From NCBI GenBank assembly GCA_018296165.2, contig JACKQL020000044.1:372001-436000 (forward strand): DNA of 64,000 bases. Reading direction: 5' to 3'. Shown piece by piece: positions 34,009-43,205 of the stretch (its first letter is position 1; each line of letters begins with the position of its first letter). The notes under the pieces are model-generated. The model was not told the DNA's origin. It saw only the letters and a list, made by a program, of their open reading frames with translations, and searched no databases. A program made the translations under genes and the position numbers. Source of the DNA: Termitomyces sp. T153 (lineage: Eukaryota; Basidiomycota; Agaricomycetes; Agaricales; Lyophyllaceae).

Positions 34009-34330
34009 TCACCCCCCCCTTCAGTGTCAAGACCCTCAAGGCACAGGGTGAGAGTTGGGGATTGGTGGGGCATGGGAATTGAAGCCAAGTAATATTGATC
34101 AAACTACAGCAAGCAGCAGTGTTATGGGTAACAAAGTTGAAGCATGGCTGCCATTTGTCAGGGGGTTCTTCCTAGTCAATTAAAAAGGGTCAGATGTACC
34201 CTGGAGTTCCCAAATTCTTTCCCATGTCTTCTTCAGCCTCATCCTCAGCATCACCAGTGTCTCCATCAGAATCTCCTGCTCTCTCCCATCTGAGGAGTCC
34301 AATTTCTATCATAACCACAGGCAGGTAGAG
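34009..34330 (-). pseudogene. E4 3'-terminal open region before the LTR
   Basis: The minus strand reads SDGDTGDAEDEAEEDMGKNL, then a Trp-containing stretch (EEPPDKWQPCFNF) up to the polypurine tract, with a few stops. It looks coding, possibly the end of an extra ORF, but I do not recognise it. Confidence 0.35.
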
Positions 34331-34385
34331 GTATAACACTAGTTATGAGTGCAATGTTGTTTTCTCTGTATTCTGGGATTGCTAA

Positions 34386-35350
34386 TTGGGCTTGACAGAA
34401 TCATCTGCAGCAGTGGTGGGCCTGTTGGGGACTTTGTCTAATGGTGGGGCTTCCATGCAGTTGGCACTGGTGTTGGTGAGGCACTCTTCAAGGCCCAACT
34501 TTGGTCTAGGGGAAGTACAGGTTATCCTGGAGGCACTGTGGGTTGCTCAGGTGGAGGTGACCCTGGAGAAGTTTGCAGAGGTCTGGGCAGGTTTCCAAGC
34601 TGTCCTCTTTGATTTTTGAGACTCTCCTGCACCAACAAGTGGAAGTGTTGATGGGCATGTTGGAGACCTGCAAGGAGGAGCTCCAGATGATAGGGGAGGA
34701 TCATGACAGGATCCAGCAGGAATATGATAAGGCACAGAGGGACAGGGATATGCCATGGTGGGAGTTGGAGGTAGCCACATGGACAGTTGTGGAGCAGTTG
34801 TTGGAAAGTCCAGGGGTTGCAAGAATGGCTGGGCTAGTTGGAGATGCAGATGGAGCAGAGGGCAGGGAAGCAGCATGGGACCACTGGGGTGGAGGGGGTT
34901 AGGGCAGTGGCAGAGGTGGAGAGGTGGTGCAAAGAGTGGCTGGCCAATGAAGCAGCCTTGGGGCAGAGAGGGGTGATGCATGAGTGCCTTTGTGCCTTAC
35001 CCTTCTAATCTTACTAATGCAAGCTGTCCAGATTAGGTCTAGCAGCACCAAGTTCTTCCAAATGGAGTGTTAGCTGCTCATGCTTCAATACAGGATAGGC
35101 TAGTGTGGATGCCCAGAGAACTTCCTCCAGAGTTGGAGCAGGGGTTCCAGCAGATGGGGTAGTTACTGGTGGAGCATAAGTGGAGGAATGTGGTGGACCC
35201 TAGAGCATGGTGGGAGGTAGCAACAGATGTGGGAGAGCCTTTACCTAGTCAGGCAGAGGTCCTTACTATGGTAGTTGCTCAGATGGAGGTAGACTTAGTG
35301 GGCAGGATAGTGGGGTTGGTTCTGGAGGAGGAGGAGGAGTAGAGAGAGGC
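34386..35350 (+). pseudogene. Antisense coiled-coil ORF inside E4
   Basis: On the plus strand, opposite to E4 pol, reading LHQQVEVLMGMLETCKEELQ then MIGEDHDRIQQEYDKAQRDR (34640-34745) has regular heptads and charged residues typical of a long coiled coil. After further stops VEVAT/MVVAQMEVDLVGRIV-like pieces continue to about 35350. It sits between the integrase C-terminus (right) and the 3' LTR (left). The opposite strand there is only a proline-rich shadow. Coiled-coil ORFs next to Gypsy elements occur in mushroom genomes as far as I recall; function unknown. This copy is broken. Confidence 0.45.
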
Positions 35351-35799
35351 TCAGACTTTGTTGTCTTTCTTGTTCTTCCTGCATCAGCACCCCACAACTT
35401 TTGTAAGATCTTGTATCAGTAGATTTGTGTATACAACTTTCTTGGACTTCTAGCCTGAGCAATTTAGTTTTTAGATTATGTGAGGAGATAAAGAAGTAAG
35501 GACATGCAGGGGGTTACTTGTGAGAGTTGAATTCCTGATGAATGCAGAGGTGGGGGTTATGCCCACTAGTGTCATCTGTGTGTGTGCTAGTCCTGGAGGT
35601 TCCAGGGCTTGGTAGGGTGTCATTGATGGAAGTCTTAGAGTTTAACAGGGGCTCTGGAGAGGTTTTTGCAGGGTTCCCACATGTTATCCTCAGGTCTGTA
35701 ATCCTTCCAGCAGACCAGGTAGTGGAGGCAAACTGCAGAAAAGGCAGGAGTCAAGGGACTTTGTAGTGATATTTGTCTTTGACCTTGATGGGGGGTGGT

Positions 35800-37400
35800 C
35801 AGCTGGGGCACTGTCCTAGAAAGGGATCTGGAGTATACTTCTCAAGGAGGCAGACATGGAAGATGGGATGGAGCCCCTTCAGTCCTGGAAGTAGTTCAAG
35901 TTTGTAGGCATGTATTAATGTAAGGGCAACTTCTGGAGCAGCAGATCTGAGTAACACAGCTAGCAGAGAGGAATCCAAAGTATATTAGCAAGTAGACAAC
36001 AATACAAGCAGTAACTAATTACCTAGCAGAGGGAAATCTAAAGAGAACAAGTCTAAGGATCCCTGCTGCCTGGTGCAGTGCATTGGCAGGTGGCAGAGGC
36101 ATAGGAGCAGCTATACAGAAGATTGGAGCTACTCCTAACCCTACAGAAGTGATTAATGAGGTAATACAGAAAGTTCTACAAATCTCCAGAGATTTATAGG
36201 GGTCTGGATCAAGCCCTAGAAACATCAAGTGAGCTGCAGAGGCATTGGAACAAGCCATGGAGATCAGAAATGTGGAGGTGTTAGAACAACTGCAGAGGTT
36301 GGAAATGGAAGTCCCCTGATAGTTGAGAACTTCCAGAGGATCTTGAAAGGGCCAAGTTGCTTATGGTCAAGCTTAATAGAGGGCCTGTGAGTTCTTGAGG
36401 TTACATTGATTGGCAGTGTTGACTTTGTCCCAGAGAAACTGGCAGAGGGAGCAGAGGTCCTCTGTGACTTTGTGGGTATCTTTAAGGGATAAAGTGAGTT
36501 GAGAGTTGTAGCCTTTGTTGGTGTAGAAAGGAGAAACTCTGGTGGTGGAGTGAGGCATGTTGTTATAAGTAAACTCAGCAAGGGGAAGTTCTGCATGCCA
36601 GTCATTCTGTAAATAACTAATGTAGAGGCAGAGATAGTGTTGTAAGGTCCAGTTTACTTGTTCTGAGATGAGTCTCAATTTTGAGGGCTTTGCATAGTGA
36701 CTGCCAAAAGTGGGAGATGAAGAGAGGGCCACAGTCAGAGACAATGTTGCCCAGAAGCCTGTATTTGGAGAATACTTGCTTGAGAAACAGCTTAGCAAAC
36801 TGCAGAGTGCTGTTGGTGGTGTGGCAGGGAATGAAAAGGGCTTGCTTGTTGAGTCAGTAGATGACCACAAGGCTTGTGTTGCTCTAGAGTCAAGGAGCTC
36901 AACAATATGGTCCATTGATACTGAGGACCAGGGGCAGTGACTAGCAGGGAGAGGCTTTAGCAGGCCATAGGGGCAGTGGCAGGGTACTCTGGCCTGGAGT
37001 CATGGTTTGCAGGCCCTTACATATAACATGACATCCTTCTTCCTTTCTGGCCAAAAGTAAGTCCTGCAAATGAGCTGGAGAGTCTTACAAATTCCTGGGT
37101 GTCCTCAGAGTTTGTGATTATGACGCTGCCAGAGTATGTTGAGGCAAATGGATTTATGGTCCAGAGCATAGATGCATCCACTCTGGAGTAGGAGGCAGTG
37201 GTCCAGCAATAGCATGAATGGGCTGTTGGCAGTTGACTTGTCAGCAGAGTTGTTGCAGGGGTTATGCTGGGTGAAAAGGGAGTCCAGAGGTGCATTTTTG
37301 ATTTGGTAGAGGATCCCTTCTTTGTTCATTATTGGCATGGCATGCAAATGCTCAGAGGGGATTACCACTCAATGGTCAAACACATTCTGCTCAGCCTCAA
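35800..37400 (-). pseudogene. E4 integrase, split by a solo LTR
   Basis: Read leftwards from about 36920: MDHIVELLDSRATQALW (start of the catalytic core), FSKY...LLG then VALSSSPTFGSHYAKPSKLR, LQHYLCLYISYLQNDWHAEL, PLAEFTYNNMPHSTTRVSPF, and KLDHKQLGPFKILWKFST. After the LTR at 35939-36321 the frame resumes with HAYKLELLPGLKGLHPIFHV (GPF/Y-type domain) to about 35840. Further right (37368-37017) lies the finger region and linker. Frames shift repeatedly. Confidence 0.85.
35939..36321 (-). repeat. Solo LTR (family C) in E4 integrase
   Basis: The plus-strand ends are TGTAAGGGCAACTTC at 35939 and CCCCTGATA at 36321; length 383 bp. Flanks are ATTAA (35934-35938) and GTTGA (36322-36326), which differ only by two G-to-A changes, so this is a decayed 5-bp duplication. 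Removing the LTR and one copy restores FST-HAYKLELL in the integrase. Confidence 0.8.
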
Positions 37401-37479
37401 GTGACTTCTTTGGGTACACATTGGGCCTTTGGGTGAGGGCATTGGGCTTTGTGCCAAGTCATCCAGGGCAATAGTGGAT

Positions 37480-38444
37480 GGTGAAGTCATACTCCAAGAG
37501 ACCGACAAGCTTGGCAGCAGCTGAGTAGTTTCATGGTTGTGAAGTATTGTAGGTTGTTATGGTCAGAGTAGACTTGGATGCAGTGCAGAGATCCCTCAAG
37601 GTAGGCTTTCCACTGGCAGAAGGCTTCAACAATGGCAAGGAGCTCTTTGTTGTAGATGTCATAGTTGAGCTCCACAGGGATCATCAAGCAGGTATAGAAG
37701 GCAATGGGGCAGAGATTCTTGCCTCCAGAGTCTGACTCAGAGAAGATTCTAGCAATGGTGTAGTTGGAAGCATTGCATTCAAGCATGGTGGGTAGAAGGT
37801 AGGGAAGGGTTGAAATGGCAGAGGATCAGAGTGGAGGTGAAGGCTTTTTTGAGGAGGGTGAATACACTTTGGCACTTGCTGTCCCAGTCCCAAGGGTGTC
37901 CTTCTGCATAAGTTGATTGAGAGGTTTGGTGATTCTGGAGTAGTTGTCAATGAATCAGCAATAAAAGTTAGCCAAACCCAGGAATGACTGTACCTTCTTG
38001 ATGTTCTGGAGCAGGGGCCAGTTGAGGATGGCTTTGACCTTGGTGAGGTCCATGCATATGCTGTCAGGAGTGACAATAACTCTGAGATATTTGACCTTTG
38101 TAGTGTGGAAAGAGAATTTCTTGGGTTTGGCATGAAGGTGGTATTACCAGAGTCATTCTAGGATGTGGCAGACATGCCCCGGATGTTGCTCCAATGAGTT
38201 TGAGTAGATCAGAATGTTCAGGTACACAATGACAAAGACATCATTCATGTTGTGGAAGATATCATTCATGAAATACTGGAAAGTGGCAGGAGAGTTAGTC
38301 ATTCCAAAAGGCATCACTAGATACTCAAAGAGGCTATAGCAGGTGTGGAAGGCAGCATTCCATTCATGCCCCAGGGCAATCTGGACATTGTTGTAGCCAG
38401 AGTGGAGGTCTATTTTTGTGTAGATCTTGGCATTGTGGAGGTAG
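37480..38444 (-). pseudogene. E4 reverse transcriptase C-terminal part and RNase H
   Basis: Read leftwards from the solo LTR: IYTKIDLHSGYNNVQIALGH, EYLVMPFGMTNSPATFQYFM then NDIF, IVYLNILIYSNSLEQHPGHV (YxDD changed to YLNI-like), and connection motifs. RNase H follows (MLECNASNYTIARIFSESDS, YDIYNKELLAIVEAFCQWKA, IQVYSDHNNLQYF, 37786-37550). The catalytic YxDD is lost. It is the same element as the N-terminal RT half at 39604-39815. Confidence 0.85.
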
Positions 38445-39598
38445 TGTCAGGTTCCGCTGACCTCGGGGGCTCAGCTGCACTGGGCGAGTCCTTACTAGGT
38501 GGGCGTGATCCCCTTGCACTGGTAACCGAACACTTGAAGACGTTCCGGGCCCTGGTGGCTCGTGCGGGTAGTTGGGGGAATGTGATCCAGACAGATCCGG
38601 GAAGGTCCGGAGAAGTCGGATTGTGAGGAGACGAGACGGTCTTGGCAGGGTTCAGGCAGAAGGCCGTACGGGAGATTCGCGGAAGCAAGGGAGTAGGTGG
38701 CTGTGTGATCAATGGGAACGGAGCTGGGGTTTGATGGGAGATCATTTGGAACTGATGGAGTCCGGGACCGAGCGAAGAGCGAGGTTTGGACCTGGTAAAG
38801 GAGTGTCGGGGTCCGTAATCGTAATCGCGGAGTTCGTGAGGTCGTTAAGGTTGATGAAGACTTGGGCACAATGGTCGGACAGAGTCACCGAGACAGCGTC
38901 AGACAAAATGGGATGGGGTTGATATAGGACAAGAGTAGATTTGAATAGAGATACGAAACAATAACGAGAACAATAACGAAATGGAGATGAGACAAGACTG
39001 GGAGACTGAGATAAGACTGGGAGACTGAGATGAGACCGGGAGACTGAGATAAGGAAACGAGACACGAGACACGAGAAGGAAACAATCAGACCATAGGTAA
39101 CGTTAAGCAATATCAAGACTAGGGTACAAAGAGCTACTCGATGACTTATATACTGACTACCGGAGGGCTTCGGGGTACGTCGGCTGTGGTGGCGGGGCTT
39201 GGCGGAGCTCGACGGAGGGGGCGGGTGTCAGTTGTGATTGAGGATTGTGCCGCGCTGATACATTGATGGGATCATTGGAGAACGCAGGTTGCCCCAAGGT
39301 TGTCGTGATACTCCGAAATAGGTCGGAGGAACCAGGGTGTTGAGTTGATGATGGGTGGCGAAGATTGGGAACAGCGGGGGTGGTTCTCGGGGTTTGGGAG
39401 GCCCAGGGTAAGTGTCAGTGGCTGCGGGGCAGGCACCAAAGTTGGCCAGGGGGCCGTCGGAGTTAGCCGGGGAGGCGTCGGAGTTAGCTGAAGTAGGCGC
39501 GGGGCATGGGCGGAAGTTCAGCAGAGCGTTGGGGGTTTCTTTGGGGGTTTGGGGGGTTGATGGACGATGTGCGGGGTTTCGGGGAACGGGTTGTGACA
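38445..39598 (-). repeat. Solo LTR (family G), CpG-rich and young, duplication GGTAG
   Basis: The plus-strand ends are TGTCAGGTTCCGCTGACC at 38445 and TTGTGACA at 39598; 1154 bp. Bases 38440-38444 and 39599-39603 are both GGTAG. It splits the E4 reverse transcriptase between LIRDLIDYL and HNAKIYTKIDL; excising it with one duplication restores the frame. Unlike nearly all other repeat DNA here it is rich in CpG, so it is the most recent insertion in the window. Orientation is inferred from the copy at 32938. Confidence 0.92.
38980..39085 (+). repeat. Tandem purine repeat within family G LTR
   Basis: Three to four near-copies of GGGAGACTGAGATAAGACT occur in a row, followed by GACACGAGACACGAGAAGG. 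The older family G copies carry a shorter version of this array (about 2000-2120 and 33370-33480). Confidence 0.75.
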
Positions 39599-39603
39599 GG
39601 TAG

Positions 39604-40800
39604 TCAATGAGGTCTCTGATCAGGGGAAGAGGATCCCAGTCCTTTTTGGTGACTTTGTTGAGTCCCTGGTAGTCAACAAAGAGTTGGAGGGACCCATCCT
39701 TGTTCTTGGTGAACAGGACTGAAGTGCTGGCAGTGGAGATTGACAGGCAGCTGAAACCTTTGCCAAACATGTCATCAAGGTAATCCTTCAGGGCCCAGAG
39801 TTTGATCTTGGACATGTTGTAGATTTTGCCAAATGAGGGTGAGGTGCCTTCTTTGAGATCAATTTTGTGATTGTAGGAGCAGTGCAGAGAAAGTTCTTTT
39901 GCACTCTCTTCAGAGAATACATCAGCAAATCAATGTTATTCCAGGGAAACTACTTTGTGTAGGATTTGTTCCTCTGTCTTTTGTTCCAGTGGGGTGGTTT
40001 CTGCATGGGGGTATTCTTCTGGTAAGGCTGGTGTGATTTGGAGTTGGAAGGCAGGGGTGCTGTCTTGTAGGATGCATGCAAAGGGAGCAGTGCCAATGAT
40101 TTTGATGTTGAGGGCTTTGGGATTGATAGGGGTGGGTGATGGAGTGGCAGCAGTTGGGTCTGGAGTTGTCGTGGGGTTGTCTGGAGGGGTTTGGTTGGGG
40201 TACTGCAGGCCTTTGTATCAATTCTGGGGTATGTTGGGGGAGAGCCATTGAGTTTTGTTTGAGGAGGACCAGGGTGGGAGTGCACTTTCTTCCCTTCCTT
40301 GGTCATCCTTGAGAGTTGAGGGGCTTTGGGTTGCTCCAGAGGTGCTGGAATTGAGGTCAGGGACATCAGAGTCTGAGGTGGACTTGGTGTGGAGAGGGAT
40401 GGTGGCCACTAAGCTTGCTTCAGGGCTGGGGAATCACATGGTGAAGTTGTTTCAGTTGATGTTGGGGTTGACATCCTGCAACCATGGAAGTCCAAGCATG
40501 ATTGGAGTTGATGTCAGGAGTTGGGTGACAAGAAGCCAGACCTGGAATCTTAAATTGTTGTTGAGAGTGAGGGCATTAGTGTGGTACTGAGTGATTCCAC
40601 TAGAGGTGGGGGTTCCATTGAAGAGCTGGAGCTTGAGGGGTTTGTCAAGGTTGTTGTGGTGGAGACCAAGCTGGTTACTGACAAAGGTGCTGGAGGCACC
40701 AGTGTCAATGAGGGTGGGGAGGACTGTTGGAGAAGCAGTGAATGGTGGACTGAGAGGTCATAGGAGCATGTGATCATGTATGCAAAGGCTTTTATATTCA
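39604..40800 (-). pseudogene. E4 protease and reverse transcriptase N-terminal part
   Basis: Read leftwards from 40800: protease with SLTL(V/I)DTGASSTFVSNQL-type sequence split between frames (about 40740-40640) and FQVWLLVTQLLTSTPIMLGL; proline/serine-rich linker (40370-39950); then RT start SVLFTKNKDGSLQLFVDYQG, LNKVTKKDWDPLPLIRDLID (39730-39605). Gag and the 5' LTR were not found to the right, so E4 is truncated at its 5' side near 40800. Confidence 0.8.
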
Positions 40801-41492
40801 TTTGGACCCGTACAAAGACTAATTTTCATAGAGATGGTATAACTTGAGTCATGTTATGTGAACCAGAAGAAGATGCAGCAAGGCAACAAATTTAGGGGTC
40901 ATAAAGGAGGTGACTAGTGAACAGGTTTTGAGTGGGAAGAAAGAAGCAGCCAGCCAACAGTTTTCAAAGTACAGGAAAGAGGTGGCCAGCAAACATAGTA
41001 AGAAGAGGCAGCCAGCCAATAGATTAGTTAAAAGTGGGTATCACAATCATACCCGAGCCCGTCAGGGTGCTGAGAGCACTTCATGCAGTGGCATTTGTAT
41101 GTGGGAGCAGGACCTGGCAGATGTAGACCGGGGAAACAACGTATAAATGCACGCACACGTGTGTTTTGGGCCGGGCTTACTAGTAGCAAATCTCACATGT
41201 CTGTACAATTGAAAATTGAAATATATGGAGCTTTTGTACTGTAAGAGAGTTTGGAGATATGTCGAGTTTTGAAGGAGGGAAAATGCGACCAAGGAAAACG
41301 TGGGAATATCTTCAAGAAATTTTCTGATCTTGATAATTTCTGGTCTTAAGCTGTGAACATGACAACAAGATAGTGCTTATTTACAAATTTGAGGTTTTCC
41401 TGATATACTGTAAAGTGATCAAGTTCATAATGCAAATTCAGCATACAATAAGTACATGATGGCTCTGGGAGGTATAGAATTTGTGGGTCGGG
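40801..41492. other. Gene-free transition from repeat to host DNA
   Basis: It contains imperfect repeats of GCAGCCAGCCAA(C/T)AG between about 40909 and 41025. From about 41050 onwards CpG becomes normal, marking the edge of the second host island. Confidence 0.45.
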
Positions 41493-42776
41493 TCATACAT
41501 GATAGTGCCCCTCTTTTCCTACTGTCAATTCTGTGCTATCACTTTGATTTTTTCTAGCCAGGACGATCGGAAGATGATGTTCTTGTCCTCGAGAGGACCT
41601 ACCCTGTACATATCCACTACTCGTGTATGTCTCCGAATCTGCCGAGACGAAGCCCCTGTTGACCGCTAAAATAATGAAGGTGGAGCAGATACCCTAATTG
41701 GACTTGAGTGAGAAAGAATCTTTGAAAGTAGTTATACTGACCATGATCTGTGGCATGCAGTCCATGACAATGTACAGTGCATCGTTGCCGGCCAGTCTGT
41801 CTAGAGGAGACAGCTCGAAGAGCAAAAGCTCAATGATTTTGCTGACAGTCACGATGACTCCTCATTCAATGATGAGGAGGATTATATAGTTATATCGAGC
41901 GCGAGAAGGATCGAAGGACATGCCCCTGAATGCGCGCGAAAGCATCCTGGATTGGCGAAGTATTCATCAACTCTAGCACCACTTGAAATTGGAAAAACAC
42001 TCACCAGACTCTTCTGTTAAAGTCGTCAAGATGATGCTGGTCACCATAGATATCACCAGCATTCCTTGTGCCCATGCAACCCCCACGCTCTCGTTAGGAT
42101 TTGTCAAAAAGTATTGTCCAATAGCGCCATATCCAGAGACTGCCGTCGTCAATGACACCTCATTACTTGTACAAGTCAACTGATACTTACTAGCAGTCCC
42201 TATAACCATAATGGTAGGAAGAGTGACAACGAGGTAATTCTTGTTCCAAACCATGAAGCAACGCCACAAAGGGACTGTATCTCCCAGCCAGATCTGGCGT
42301 CAGCACCTCATTACATTAACTACCAGATTTTAAACTACAATGAAAAAACACACCAATGTGATATAGATCATGTCTTTTGATCGTTGAGATGTTGACCAAT
42401 ATCAGCCAAGTACATGATGGGCCCAACGTCATCGATGTGCACAATGAAAGCGTTCATATTACGAGCCAGTGTCATGGAAACATGAACTGATGCCAGCAGG
42501 TACCTGTTCCACCCGGTGAGTCGTGAGTTTCCTTACGAACTACGAGTGAGCAGCAACTTACATAGCAATGACCATTCCAAGTAACAAAAAATTTCATGAA
42601 CGGCCCGGGCGAGTGAACGTAGACATTACGCAAAGCACAAAAATGACAGTGAATGCGCCTGTGGGACGGCAGTTAGCGTGTTTCAACTTGCTGATTAAAA
42701 TTGCAGTACCCCAGAGTGAAGCCGCACACCCAGAGGCAACGAGATATGAGTTGTCGATTGGGAAGTTTGTGCCCAT
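41493..42776 (-). pseudogene. Second 7TM-type membrane protein gene, probably inactivated
   Basis: The minus strand from ATG at 42776: MGTNFPIDNSYLVASGCAAS then LWG, a 51-nt intron with GCTAAC branch site, AFTVIFVLCVMSTF. Then a YLLASVHVSMTLARNMNAFI exon, DMIYITL, intron, IWLGDTVPLWRCFMVWNKNY then LVVTLPTIMVIGTA, intron, VSGYGAIGQYFLTNPNESVG then VAWAQGMLVISMVTSIILTT, intron, RARYNYIILLIIE-stop-GVIVTVSKIIELL, then ICSTFIILAVNRGFVSADSE and a hydrophilic tail ending TGA at 41493. The WRCFMVWNKNYLVV block is typical of mushroom multi-pass proteins. The TGA at 41862-41864 replaces the Ser of the usual ESG-x-I/Y motif. One junction near 42390 could not be joined in frame. Both suggest a recent pseudogene. 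Confidence 0.7.
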
Positions 42777-43205
42777 CTGGTAAGATAGAGACTGCTACGA
42801 AGGTTACTAGTAGCAATCACTGACACAAGTCTCTTTATACTTCCACATCGACACAGGCACAAACAATTCGATCATTCCAAATTAACGTCGCATCACATTT
42901 TTCGCAACAGCTAACCTAACACGGGGCGATGAGAAAATGATTCTGACAGATTTAGGGGTTCACCCCGGAGTGTAACGGATGAAATACATCAAAGGGGAAA
43001 ATAATGATCTTAGCCGCCTTGGAAACAAAAATAGATTTCCACTTCTGATATTGGAAGAACCGATCATTGCCGCAGGAACTTGTATCATGGCCTTATCGTC
43101 TGAATCATGGTTCATTTCCGACCATGTCTTCGGACATTTCCTTGCTCACGTGGTGGTGAAACCTGCTTGGGCTAAATAACAAGTTCCTGTAGTTCGCCAT
43201 CACCT
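42777..43205. promoter_or_regulatory. Shared divergent promoter region
   Basis: The 429 bp between the start codons of the minus-strand 7TM-type gene and the plus-strand P450 must hold both promoters. I see no clear TATA box. CpG content is normal. Confidence 0.45.
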
